Position numbers and translations under genes: made by a program
In this document: positions 1 through 8,039 of the stretch, one piece after another
Layout: every line of letters starts with the position of its first letter
Position numbering within the stretch: the first letter of the stretch is position 1
Notes under the pieces: generated by a model
The model's database searches: none
The model's input: only the letters and a program-made list of their open reading frames with translations
What the model was told of the DNA's origin: nothing
Assembly (NCBI GenBank): GCA_024641835.1
Contig: JAHECH010000161.1
Location: 1 to 8,065, forward strand
DNA from: Deltaproteobacteria bacterium
GTDB lineage: Bacteria > Desulfobacterota > DSM-4660 > Desulfatiglandales > HGW-15
Length of the DNA: 8,065 bases
Direction: 5' to 3'

Positions 1-2861
1 CCCTGGACTTCCCCGAAAGGGGTTTCCTTGGTCAGGTCGTGCAGGGACAGGTCATTCCACCTGGCATCCAGATGCAAGACGGGTGAGGGGGAGAAGAGGT
101 TCTCTACCCCGGGATCAGAGACAGCGAGCACACCGCCGAAGAGCTCTGCCTTGATTTCGCCCTTCGTGGCAATCCTGTCGCCATAAAGCTCTATCGGATC
201 GAGCCTGCCCCGGGCAATTCCCTCCACTGGCCTGCGCCAGATTCTGGAAAGCATGCCATTGAGCCCCAAGTTTTTGAAGGAGAGGCTTGTCCGCATCAAG
301 AGAGATGCGGGATAAGGATTCTTCACTACCAGGGGCCCCCACTCAACTTCTCCTCCCGGGACCTTCAAAAGGGTGGGAGATGGGATTGACCATTGATTAG
401 GGGTCGCCTCCAATTCGAGAGTCAGAGCTTGGTCTGGGAACCAGGGAAGTTTTGCGGACTTGACGGTCAAACCGCCTTTGATTTTTTCATCCTTTGGTTT
501 TGGGTCTCGTGACCTCTTTCGCTTTGGCGACGCTGTCGTCGCCGCGGCCTGGTACCACAAAGGAAGATCAAGGGTAATTCCCTGAAAGGAGAAGGTGTCA
601 TCCAGGCCTCGCAGGCTCCCCCCATCCCACCGGAGGCGGCCTCTGACCATGGGATTTCTCACCGGACCCTGGAGTTCCAGGTCCGCACTGAAGTTGCCCT
701 TCACGTCGAGATTGGACAGAACAGGATAATCCTGTCTGAAAGTCTCCAGTAGAAAATGCTGGAACACGGGTTTAAGCGGCGTGTCAGGGATCGAGACGGA
801 AAGCTTAGCCAAGGTGTATTCCGGAACCTGGAGAAGAGTGCCCCTCGCGCCGACAGCAAAGAGATCCTTCAACCCAAATTCAGCACTGGACAACAAAAGA
901 GACTTCTGCGTTTGATCATAGGTGCCGTCCATGGAAAGGGAAAATCCGTTCTTGTTAAGGTCCAGGTATAGACGATGGAGGAGAATTTCGCCTTCCCTCG
1001 CCTTGAGAGATGCTCCCATGAAATAGAGGGGACTATTCAGATTTCCGCTGACGTCTACGACCAGATTCAATGAGATCTGCGCTCCTGCTACCGTCGAATC
1101 ACTATTTTCGAAGTTGGCCCCCGCGAGCCCGATTTTTGAAAAAGCTTTCCATTCCCCGTTTTTCTTTAGACTCAACCCTGCATCCAGGGAATCGCGGCTG
1201 GTCCATTTCCATCCTGCAGGAATCAAGTTCAAAGCCTGGGCGGATTCTGCCAGGTGCACATCGTTCCCCTTTATGGAAACAGCGAGTTCACGATCATCCC
1301 TCTGGAGGGAGATCGACAAATTCTTTGATGAGGAACTCTGAATTTCCATGTCCGGTACGAAGAGGGTTCTCTTCTCCACATCTACGGTCCCGGTCTCAAG
1401 TTTTATGCCAAGATTCTTAACTGGAACCTCCCTTCCTCTGATCCGGCCTCTGGATTCAGGGATGTTCAGGGAAAACCCATGGATTTCCAGGAGACCTCTT
1501 CTGCCCTTCAGGGAGAGTTCCAACCTGCCGGATTTGAAGTCCATCCAGTCACTTTGAAAGGAAAGTTTCTCAGCATTGAGCTTCAGGATCGATTCAACAT
1601 CCGGGAATTCTCCCTTTGCCCGGAACTCCCCTGACATGATGCCTTGCGACGAGATCCCAGATGAAACATAAGAGAATTCATCTTGGTCAAGCTGAACCTG
1701 CACATCGCAAGACCACCTCCATGACTCCTCCTTCTCATAGGCTCTCAGATCTCCTTTCCATCGGATGAGACCGGCGAGCTTGAGGGGAGTGAGGGACTTC
1801 TTCACAGAATCCGGCATGAGGGTGACAAGGTTTGCAAGGTGACCATGGCCATCCATGTCTTTGATCTTCAGATTCTTCTTGTCCTCGTAATTAAGCTCCA
1901 TGGTTCCGTCGCACTCCAGCATGTCCTGCAGAACGAAGTGAAAGCGCCGGGCCTCCACCTGGTGCTTGAGCAGATCCAGAGATGCCTCAGCTATCAGGAC
2001 AGCCTTGGAAGGAACCTCTGCTCCGCGCGCATGTTTTGTGGTGCGAAGGCCGTTACACCGGATTTCCATGGGCTGGAAGATCAAAGTTTTCTTCTCATGA
2101 GAATAGACAATTCCCGACTGAATAAAAACGTCATCAGCAAGGACCAGAGGATTGCTGAAAGAGACGCCCTGAATCGTCAGGGAACCTTTCATCTCCGGCT
2201 GAGTAAGGGATACAACCTGATCCGATGAGAACCGGACCTGTCGGCTCACAGCCACGGTCTCCTCAGAGGGAATTTCCACCTTGCCGTTGCAGGCGATTTC
2301 CAAGAGATGCTCAGGGGTCACAGAGGCACTAACGTCGGTGAGGGTGATTCTGGTGCCGTCCAGCTCCAGGGAGACATACCCGTCACTCACATGCATGGTC
2401 TGAAACTTCACTTCCCTGAAAAGAAAAGCAGATGCAAGTGCCTTGAGGAACCTGGCAAAGAGAGAGGGATTTCCCTCGGGTTCCTCAATTTGGTCGATAC
2501 CCGTTTCATGACGCGCTGTGAAGGAAAAGTCGTGTAAGGTAAAAGTGGTGAAAGTCAGAGTCTTCCGGCCGAAAGGGCCCTTCAAGGACATGCTCGCAAG
2601 GAACTCTGGGATCTCCATGTCAAAACCCCGAACATGGTCCAGAATGGAAATCCCTTGTGCTCTGATGTTCAGAGGTCTAACAGAGTAGGAAAGCTCTCTG
2701 ATGGTGCAGACAGCTCCGGTGATTCTGGAAATGGATTGTTCCAAGAGGGACTTTGTTTTAGCGGGCTGATAATAGTAGAAAAGTGGGACGCTCAGGAGGG
2801 ATGCGGATAAGAGAGCGCCGACAATGAGTGCGATGAGAAGGATTTTTCTTTTTGTTGCCAT
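1..2861 (-). CDS. AsmA/YdbH-like envelope protein (C-terminus cut by window edge)
   Basis: One frame stays open from the ATG at 2861 to the left edge (953 codons, no stop), so the true protein is longer. Residues 1-8 are short and basic (MATKRK), followed by one hydrophobic helix at about 6-26 and then a very long, beta-rich, repetitive region without cysteine clusters. This is the architecture of AsmA-like proteins: one inner-membrane anchor and a large periplasmic beta-groove. The last visible part, about residues 890-953, carries LYGDRIATKGEIKAELFGG and LDARWNDLSLHDLT, which resemble the C-terminal region of YdbH/AsmA-like proteins. Family members are implicated in phospholipid movement to the outer membrane or in envelope assembly; the substrate here is unknown. 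A lysine/arginine-rich stretch at about 778-796 (KRKRSRDPKPKDEK) interrupts the beta pattern and may be a loop. No Shine-Dalgarno precedes the ATG, which lies 21 bases after the lipoprotein gene, so translation may be coupled. Family assignment is by pattern, not alignment. Confidence 0.8.
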   Translation of the reverse strand, partial: MATKRKILLIALIVGALLSASLLSVPLFYYYQPAKTKSLLEQSISRITGAVCTIRELSYSVRPLNIRAQGISILDHVRGFDMEIPEFLASMSLKGPFGRKTLTFTTFTLHDFSFTARHETGIDQIEEPEGNPSLFARFLKALASAFLFREVKFQTMHVSDGYVSLELDGTRITLTDVSASVTPEHLLEIACNGKVEIPSEETVAVSRQVRFSSDQVVSLTQPEMKGSLTIQGVSFSNPLVLADDVFIQSGIVYSHEKKTLIFQPMEIRCNGLRTTKHARGAEVPSKAVLIAEASLDLLKHQVEARRFHFVLQDMLECDGTMELNYEDKKNLKIKDMDGHGHLANLVTLMPDSVKKSLTPLKLAGLIRWKGDLRAYEKEESWRWSCDVQVQLDQDEFSYVSSGISSQGIMSGEFRAKGEFPDVESILKLNAEKLSFQSDWMDFKSGRLELSLKGRRGLLEIHGFSLNIPESRGRIRGREVPVKNLGIKLETGTVDVEKRTLFVPDMEIQSSSSKNLSISLQRDDRELAVSIKGNDVHLAESAQALNLIPAGWKWTSRDSLDAGLSLKKNGEWKAFSKIGLAGANFENSDSTVAGAQISLNLVVDVSGNLNSPLYFMGASLKAREGEILLHRLYLDLNKNGFSLSMDGTYDQTQKSLLLSSAEFGLKDLFAVGARGTLLQVPEYTLAKLSVSIPDTPLKPVFQHFLLETFRQDYPVLSNLDVKGNFSADLELQGPVRNPMVRGRLRWDGGSLRGLDDTFSFQGITLDLPLWYQAAATTASPKRKRSRDPKPKDEKIKGGLTVKSAKLPWFPDQALTLELEATPNQWSIPSPTLLKVPGGEVEWGPLVVKNPYPASLLMRTSLSFKNLGLNGMLSRIWRRPVEGIARGRLDPIELYGDRIATKGEIKAELFGGVLAVSDPGVENLFSPSPVLHLDARWNDLSLHDLTKETPFGEVQ

Positions 2862-2882
2862 GGACGGGAGATCAATGGGAAA

Positions 2883-3947
2883 TCAGGTCCGCTCCAGCCT
2901 TTCTTTCATCATGACAAGCATGTTCCCGTCCTCCTGAGCCATGTTTTTGAGCCACTGAAGCATGTCTTTGATCGAATTGCCACAACGATGCAATGCTTGC
3001 TCAAAAAGGAGGTAAGGACGATGATAGATCATAACAGAGATCAGAAAAGCGTTGTTCATCGGGGCATGCTCGAAGGGCGCAAACCGCTCGGTCTGAAACT
3101 GGCTCTCGATCAGCTTGAACCGCTCTAGAGAAGAGGCAAAAACCTTTTCCCGTTCCGCCAGTTTCTCCTGATAACTCAGAGGCGACTGGTAAACGTGATT
3201 CAGCTCGTCTACCAAGGAAGCCAGGAAAGACGAGAAGAGACGCTCATCGTGAATGGATTTTCGCGCTTGCTCGGTGAGTGGATCAGAAGGACCAAAGGTC
3301 TTCTCCATGAACAGAAGTGCTCCTTCCTTAGCCACCAGCACGGCAAGGCCTTCATTAAACTCTCCCTGCCCCTTCACATAAAGGGTCGCATGGGTCATTT
3401 CATGAAGAATCGTTTCTACGAAATCCAGTGTGGAAGCCTCGATGAGGTTTCGGGTCAGGGGGTCCTTGAACCATCCGAGAGTGCTGTAGGCATCAGCCAC
3501 CCCAATGAAGGCATCCAGGTCCTTTTCAACAAGCTTCTGTTTTTCCAGCCGTGCGCTTTCCAGGTCAAAGAACCCTAGGTAGGGCATGTTGCCCACTACG
3601 GGAAACCACCAGGTTACAGGATGGAGGCGATCCTTCGGGCAAGCACAGACGACATAGATGGTGGGTTGATGGGGCTCCAGGTTCACGGTTTGGTAACTGG
3701 AGGTCTTCTTCAATCCAAGCTCGGTCACGCCGAATTCCTTGATTCTTCCGACAAGAGCAAGGTGGGCTCTCTCGCTTTGGCTGAGAGAGGGGTTTTTCAT
3801 AGCCTCTCCAACGGGAACAGCGCCATTGAGCAACTGATACTCCCCTGCTACCGCATGGAACAGGTAACTCAAGCCACATCCTGAGAACAGCAACAGAGAG
3901 GCCGCCAGAACGATAACAGAGCCGGATCTCAATGATCTGTTGGCCAA
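2883..3947 (-). CDS. Predicted zinc aminopeptidase lipoprotein (Aminopep / COG4324 family)
   Basis: A 354-residue lipoprotein. Residues 1-24 form a lipoprotein signal: basic start, hydrophobic run, and lipobox LFSGC with acylation at Cys24. Family-typical segments follow: GLSYLFHAVAGEYQLL just after the lipobox, TIYVVCACPKDRLHP near 96-110, PYLGFFD near 122-128 and AYSTLGWFKDPL near 153-164. The zinc site HEMTH is at 182-186, with FNEG at 197-200 supplying Glu199 as the likely third ligand. These motifs match the family of predicted aminopeptidases, whose substrates are poorly known; the last third is mostly helical. The mature protein should be membrane-anchored facing the periplasm; inner or outer membrane cannot be decided (Gly25 follows the cysteine). 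The start is TTG: no ATG or GTG lies in frame between the preceding gene's stop and 3947, and a GGGGATGG stretch sits just upstream. A second TTG five codons in would also keep the signal peptide. It is 30 bases after the zinc/winged-helix gene and 21 before the AsmA-like gene. Confidence 0.88.
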   Translation of the reverse strand: MANRSLRSGSVIVLAASLLLFSGCGLSYLFHAVAGEYQLLNGAVPVGEAMKNPSLSQSERAHLALVGRIKEFGVTELGLKKTSSYQTVNLEPHQPTIYVVCACPKDRLHPVTWWFPVVGNMPYLGFFDLESARLEKQKLVEKDLDAFIGVADAYSTLGWFKDPLTRNLIEASTLDFVETILHEMTHATLYVKGQGEFNEGLAVLVAKEGALLFMEKTFGPSDPLTEQARKSIHDERLFSSFLASLVDELNHVYQSPLSYQEKLAEREKVFASSLERFKLIESQFQTERFAPFEHAPMNNAFLISVMIYHRPYLLFEQALHRCGNSIKDMLQWLKNMAQEDGNMLVMMKERLERT

Positions 3948-3977
3948 ATCACACCATCCCCAAATGTCATATCTCGC

Positions 3978-4337
3978 TCACCACAAACAGACGACCTTCT
4001 TCCCTTCTCGCAGTTCACCCCTGATCTTCTCCATGTGTCGAAGGGCTGCGATTTCCCGCTCTAAGTCCGAGGGTTTCATTTGAAGCCTTTCTGAGAGCGC
4101 CTTTGTTTCCATGCCGCCGGTCTCCTTGAGAAGCTGGAGGATCTTCGCCTGGATCGGGGTGAAAACCGGTTTCATTCCCTCTTCCTTCAGAAGAGATCTC
4201 GCCGTGTGTACCGCCCAAGGGTCGCAAGTGCGAGGGGGAGACAGGGCATCCATATAGCAATCCTCACAAAGCGCCTGGCCATGGAATTCCCGCTCCTCTC
4301 CTTCCTCAATGGAATCGCCACACTTCACACATTTCAT
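3978..4337 (-). CDS. Small four-cysteine zinc-binding, winged-helix protein
   Basis: A 119-residue cytoplasmic protein with two parts. The N-terminus has two CxxC knuckles, Cys3/Cys6 and Cys24/Cys27, spaced as in LIM-like or zinc-ribbon folds, then a linker with PPRTCDPWAVHTARS (35-48) that looks conserved rather than random. Residues about 58-119 (FTPIQAKILQLL, then TKALSERLQMKPSDLEREIAALRHMEKI, ending in a short basic hairpin KKVVCLW) read as a winged helix-turn-helix: a helix, a turn-helix with a recognition helix near 87-100, and a wing. It could bind DNA as a regulator of the adjacent genes, or use the wing for protein contacts; neither is shown. The start is firm: GAGGAA lies five bases before the ATG. 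I recognise the architecture from uncharacterised deltaproteobacterial proteins but know no named function. It heads a tight three-gene group with the aminopeptidase lipoprotein and the AsmA-like gene. Confidence 0.82.
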   Translation of the reverse strand: MKCVKCGDSIEEGEEREFHGQALCEDCYMDALSPPRTCDPWAVHTARSLLKEEGMKPVFTPIQAKILQLLKETGGMETKALSERLQMKPSDLEREIAALRHMEKIRGELREGKKVVCLW

Positions 4338-4342
4338 GTTCG

Positions 4343-4348
4343 TTCCTC
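4343..4348 (-). promoter_or_regulatory. Shine-Dalgarno of the zinc/winged-helix gene
   Basis: The minus strand reads TTGAGGAACGAACATG. GAGGAA ends five bases before the ATG at 4337. It is the clearest ribosome binding site of the minus-strand genes and fixes this start. Confidence 0.7.
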
Positions 4349-4435
4349 AAAGTCCGTTGTATGCGGTCAGCACGCTGCTTGTTGTCTAGCTTCTCTTGAA
4401 CCCTGCTCCCTGACTTTACCGGGTGCCCTCCACCT

Positions 4436-6352
4436 TCAGCCCATGTGGCTGTTGTACCAGTACTGGAACACGATGAGATTCCACAGATGCCAGGACGTAT
4501 CCTGACGGCCGCTCATATGGTCATTGATCAAACCATGAATCACATCATAATCAAAAATGCCCTGTTTTTGAATAGCGCCTTTTTGCAAATACTCGTCCAC
4601 AAGAAATCTCAATTCTCTCCTGAGCCACGCGCCGACAGGCATTTCAAATCCCCATTTAGGCCTCCTGTGAAGGCTCTGAGGAAGGATGTCCCTGAAAGTT
4701 TCAAGCAGGATAGCCTTCCCTCCCCTGGCTTTCAGCTTGGTCTCACCCCTGAGGGTGAACACATACTCCACCACAGTATGGTCCAGAAAGGGGACTCGCA
4801 CCTCCAGTGAATTGACCATGCTCATGCGGTCAACCTTGTTCAGCATGTCGCCTGGAAGCAGGCCTTTCACGTCCAGGTAAAGCATAAGGTTGACAGGATC
4901 GCTTCTGAAGGCGTGTTCTTCGGCGAGCACCCGGGTACGAACCAACTCCAGGTAGAAATTTTTGCCCGGATGGTTCTTCAAAAGCTTCTGGCGGACGGAA
5001 AATGGAAAAATCTCCCGCCACGCGCAAAAGCGCTCGGGGAACCGGAGACTCATGCCTCTCACAAATTTCTTGACCATTCTGACTCTATCGAGGCTTGGTT
5101 TATCTCGCGCATCAGGGAGGGCTTGAATCAGCGGTGCGATGACGCTTTCTCTCAGAAACTCTGGAATCTTTGCGTAGTATCGTGACCAGAATTCTCCTCG
5201 GTACATCCGGTACCCTGCAAACAGTTCATCCCCTCCATCGCCGGAGAGAGCTACGGTGACATGGTTTCTTGTCTCTCTGGAGACGATGTAGGTCGGGACA
5301 GCGGAAGAGTCAGCAAAGGGTTCGTCAAGGTTCTCAAGGACTTTCGGGAAGGCTTCCAGGATGTCTGTGTAACCGAGCTTGAACTCATGGTGATCTGTCT
5401 GATTCAATTGAGCTACTTCCCTGGCATAACGGGTCTCATCAAAAGCAGGGAGATCGTGGTAGCCGATGGAAAAGGTCTTCACCGGCTGCCTCGAATTTCT
5501 GGCCATGAGGCCCACGATGATACTCGAGTCAATGCCGCCGCTGAGGAATGCGCCCAAGGGAACATCAGCGATCAGGCGCCGCTTTACAGAAGCTTCGAGG
5601 AGGTCCTTCAGACGCTCCATGCTTTGACGCAAGGAGCCAGCCTCACCCGCGGATTTTCGCTGTGCAGATTCATCCATGAGAGGGACATCCCAATAACCAA
5701 CCGTGGACAATCCGCCTTTTTGGAGGACAAGATAATGACCGGGAAGAAGCTTCCACATGTTCCTGTAAATGGTATAGGGTGCAGGGATGTAATTAAGGGT
5801 AAGGTAAAGCTCAAGAGCCTCGGGGTCGATTTCCCGCGGGATGTCCGGGTCAGCCAGGATGGCCTTGATCTCTGACCCAAAAACGAGCCGTTTCCCATCC
5901 CAGTAGTAGTGAAGAGGTTTGACTCCCAGCCGGTCTCTCACAAGCCACAGTCTCTGTCGCGGGCCATCCCAGATCCCAAAAGCAAACATGCCGTTCAGGT
6001 GTCTCAAGCATGCAAAGCCTTCGTCCTCATACAGGTGGAGGATGCTCTCACAGTCCGTATCGCTTTTGAGAATGTGTCCCTTTTCTTGCACTCGCGCGAT
6101 CAGGCCCTTGAAGTTGTAAATCTCGCCGTTGAAGACCATCCAAATCGTGGCATCCTCGTTGCTCATGGGCTCATGCCCGGCCGGGGAGAGATCGATGATG
6201 CTGAGCCTGCGATGTCCCAGCCCGACCGGCGGAGAAACAAGAATGCCTTCATCATCAGGCCCCCGATATGCGAAGGACTGGCACATCTTTTTCAAGAGAG
6301 CTTCGCTGACGCGATGACTATGAAAATCAACTTTTCCGCATATGCCGCACAT
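4436..6352 (-). CDS. asnB: Asparagine synthetase (glutamine-hydrolysing), AsnB family
   Basis: Makes asparagine from aspartate, ATP and glutamine, or amidates a related carboxylate. The 638-residue protein has both domains complete. The class II glutaminase domain (about 2-215) begins MCGICG with catalytic Cys2, and has YRGPDDEG (29-36), Arg49/Arg50 in HRRLSIIDLS, FNGEIYN (74-80) and SDTD (97-100). The ATP-pyrophosphatase/synthetase domain (about 245-630) has the PP-loop SGGIDSS (271-277), DEPFADSS (343-350), SGDGGDELF (370-378), LPGDMLNKVDRMSM (499-512) and RRPKWGFEMPVG (563-574). I chose the ATG at 6352 because Cys2 must become N-terminal. An upstream in-frame GTG at 6400 would add 16 residues and bury it; no strong Shine-Dalgarno decides. 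The length of about 640 is typical of the long AsnB-like enzymes often found in exopolysaccharide or O-antigen loci, so a sugar-amidating role is an alternative to simple asparagine supply. It lies 81 bases after the PHP-like gene. Confidence 0.96.
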   Translation of the reverse strand: MCGICGKVDFHSHRVSEALLKKMCQSFAYRGPDDEGILVSPPVGLGHRRLSIIDLSPAGHEPMSNEDATIWMVFNGEIYNFKGLIARVQEKGHILKSDTDCESILHLYEDEGFACLRHLNGMFAFGIWDGPRQRLWLVRDRLGVKPLHYYWDGKRLVFGSEIKAILADPDIPREIDPEALELYLTLNYIPAPYTIYRNMWKLLPGHYLVLQKGGLSTVGYWDVPLMDESAQRKSAGEAGSLRQSMERLKDLLEASVKRRLIADVPLGAFLSGGIDSSIIVGLMARNSRQPVKTFSIGYHDLPAFDETRYAREVAQLNQTDHHEFKLGYTDILEAFPKVLENLDEPFADSSAVPTYIVSRETRNHVTVALSGDGGDELFAGYRMYRGEFWSRYYAKIPEFLRESVIAPLIQALPDARDKPSLDRVRMVKKFVRGMSLRFPERFCAWREIFPFSVRQKLLKNHPGKNFYLELVRTRVLAEEHAFRSDPVNLMLYLDVKGLLPGDMLNKVDRMSMVNSLEVRVPFLDHTVVEYVFTLRGETKLKARGGKAILLETFRDILPQSLHRRPKWGFEMPVGAWLRRELRFLVDEYLQKGAIQKQGIFDYDVIHGLINDHMSGRQDTSWHLWNLIVFQYWYNSHMG

Positions 6353-6433
6353 GAAGTGTCCGTTACAGGTTGTCCGTTGTTCGTCGCAGTGATTCTTCAC
6401 ATCCCTTGGAATTCATGGTGTCCCGTTTCTTCC

Positions 6434-7957
6434 TTACGGACTGTATAGCACAAAAATGGGATTCGAGATGAGACTCTTCTTCCTGTTCATGAGGCGATAA
6501 AATGTCATTTCACCAGGCGGCGCCTCCTGGTCAGCGTATTCCACCTCCATGGGCAGCTCCATGTCAAATGTCTTAAGCAGCTTGCCTCCCCGGATAAGAA
6601 GAAGCGACATTCGTTGCGGCTTATCCGAATTCATGGATACCCTGAACCTGATCACTGGGGGATGGGTTGTGGTGAGGGTTTGTCCCATGAAAGCCTTTTG
6701 TTCGCTGCTACCCTGAACAATGAAGTAATCAAACCTTGGCCATACCTGGCCATCTCCTCTGGAACAGAACATCCGACCTTTGGCCATGGCATCGAGGACA
6801 GCGTTCTTCGAAAAGTCCTTAACAAGAAACGTCGTGGGAAAAGCGCCGAGCCTCAGCCCCAGCCGGCCATCCTCGTGGAAGTCAGCGGTTGAAATTCCCC
6901 ATGGTGGATTTTGGCGTGAGCCCTGGCAATATTCATTCAAGGTTCTGTCCCATTCATTTCCCGGCTCGGTCAGGGTGATCCTGTCCCCGTAAATAGCAGA
7001 AAACCCGGTATAATGAATGGATTGGTGGAGCACCTCAGGGTAGGGCGGCGTGTTGACAAAGATAGACCCGTACTTCCTTACACCGGATAACTGCTCAGGA
7101 TAATTCCAGAAGCAGAGACCTCCTCGCTCTTTGGCATAATCGATGACTTCTTGGTAGGGCGCGATTCCCTGATCGCCGTCATAAGGGCTGAACATGGAAC
7201 TCCTGAAGGGATTGTAGTCAATGATGGCGAGGATGGAGATAAAGACGATGAAAAGACCGCTGATACGGGAGATCCCTTTCCATCTCAAGAGAATCAGCCC
7301 TATAAAAAGGGGAATCACGAAAAGGAGAAGTCCAGGAATCAATCGGCGAGTATATCTCAGGGAGAGGCCGTTTCCTATGATCGGGGTTTGCGTATAATCT
7401 TGTGGTTGATTAAGATTGACGATAAGAAGCCTGCGGTCGTATTGATGAACAGTGAGGTCTCCCTTAAACCACGAGCCGGTCCAGTAGTAGAAGGGTGAAG
7501 TAATGCATCCTGGGATCAGGATCATATCCCGGTATTTCCTGGCCAGCCTGTTGATTTCATCCAGGTATGTTTCCGGCCCGTTGGACAGGATGGAGGGAAA
7601 TTCCTTCCGGTAGGCGAGTAGCCTCCTGAAGGGGAAAACGCCGTATGAAAGAGCGATGCGATCATGGTCGTTGAAGAAAACGACTCTAAAGCCTCTGGAG
7701 CGAGCGAGCATGACGATGTCCTCCATGGCGTGTGGAGAGTCGCTGAAGGACGTTCTGATATCGATGAGGCCCGGCACGGCCTGGAACGGTGATTGAGCGC
7801 CGGAATGGACGGGAGAAACAAGGGTGCTCAGGAGACATATAAGGCTAAAAGACAGATGATGGGCAATGGTGCAGCCCTTTGGGACTAAGCGGCGCATGGA
7901 GCCCATCATCTCTGGATCAGGGATTCTTTTAAATTGACAGGGAATGAATCCTAACAT
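6434..7957 (-). CDS. Exported/membrane PHP-like protein with degenerate metal site
   Basis: 507 residues from ATG 7957. Order: hydrophobic export signal at about 35-50 ending near HSGAQ; N-terminal PHP half from about 62 (LIDIRTSFSDS, then VVFFNDHD at 92-99, then LIPGCITS at 147-154); two transmembrane helices at about 206-224 and 232-247; C-terminal PHP half (FWNYPEQ at 283-289, STADFHEDG at 356-364, KGRMFCSRGDG at 393-403); and a beta-rich tail about 420-507 ending in YRL...SNPIFVLYSP, as in many PHP-associated hydrolases. PHP enzymes bind up to three metals; here the usual first HxH is Asp66-Ile-Arg68, the usual Glu is Cys151 and the usual His of the HP motif is Tyr286, while Asp97-His98 and Asp359-x-His361 remain. 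Activity is therefore doubtful. The two-helix hairpin would keep both halves on the same, probably periplasmic, side. The start is uncertain: ATGs at 7909, 7906 or 7897 would give a more normal signal peptide. Substrate unknown. Confidence 0.8.
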   Translation of the reverse strand: MLGFIPCQFKRIPDPEMMGSMRRLVPKGCTIAHHLSFSLICLLSTLVSPVHSGAQSPFQAVPGLIDIRTSFSDSPHAMEDIVMLARSRGFRVVFFNDHDRIALSYGVFPFRRLLAYRKEFPSILSNGPETYLDEINRLARKYRDMILIPGCITSPFYYWTGSWFKGDLTVHQYDRRLLIVNLNQPQDYTQTPIIGNGLSLRYTRRLIPGLLLFVIPLFIGLILLRWKGISRISGLFIVFISILAIIDYNPFRSSMFSPYDGDQGIAPYQEVIDYAKERGGLCFWNYPEQLSGVRKYGSIFVNTPPYPEVLHQSIHYTGFSAIYGDRITLTEPGNEWDRTLNEYCQGSRQNPPWGISTADFHEDGRLGLRLGAFPTTFLVKDFSKNAVLDAMAKGRMFCSRGDGQVWPRFDYFIVQGSSEQKAFMGQTLTTTHPPVIRFRVSMNSDKPQRMSLLLIRGGKLLKTFDMELPMEVEYADQEAPPGEMTFYRLMNRKKSLISNPIFVLYSP

Positions 7958-7962
7958 ACATT
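7934..7962 (+). promoter_or_regulatory. Candidate sigma-70-type promoter pointing right
   Basis: A perfect -35 box TTGACA (7934-7939) is followed by a 17-base spacer and TACATT (7957-7962), which matches TATAAT at four of six positions. Transcription would begin near 7970 and run towards the candidate start at 8054, giving a leader of about 85 bases. The -35 box overlaps the first codons of the PHP-like gene if that gene begins at 7957. It would be clear of the gene if that gene begins at 7909-7897. Inferred from sequence only. Confidence 0.4.
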
Positions 7963-8039
7963 TTTTCCACGGTTAATTTAATCACATTCCGCAGAAACTG
8001 TCTACCTCAAGTGGGCGTCGGCTTGTGGAATCAGCGGCT

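Noticed and set aside
1839..2228. Plus-strand open frames of 60-130 codons across 756-2537
   Set aside because: All are antisense to the long AsmA-like frame, which stays open and makes sense throughout. The plus-strand translations show no domain pattern.
3940..3980. UGA as selenocysteine at the end of the zinc/winged-helix gene
   Set aside because: No clear hairpin follows the TGA, and a signal-peptide lipoprotein start lies directly after it, so a normal stop is far more likely.
4358..4388. Possible leftward promoter TAGACA with CATACA before the zinc/winged-helix gene
   Set aside because: The spacer is 19 bases and the -10 matches only three of six positions, too weak to list.
4361..4400. 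Terminator after asnB
   Set aside because: Only a four-base stem (AGCA-GCG-TGCT) is visible, with no following T run on the minus strand.
5261..5875. A 204-codon plus-strand open frame
   Set aside because: It lies wholly antisense to the asnB coding region, whose catalytic motifs are intact. It has no recognisable protein features and is a shadow of the opposite strand.
7151..7498. A 115-codon plus-strand open frame
   Set aside because: It is antisense to the PHP-like gene, including its transmembrane helices, and is of low complexity and highly charged as expected from the reverse complement of hydrophobic codons.
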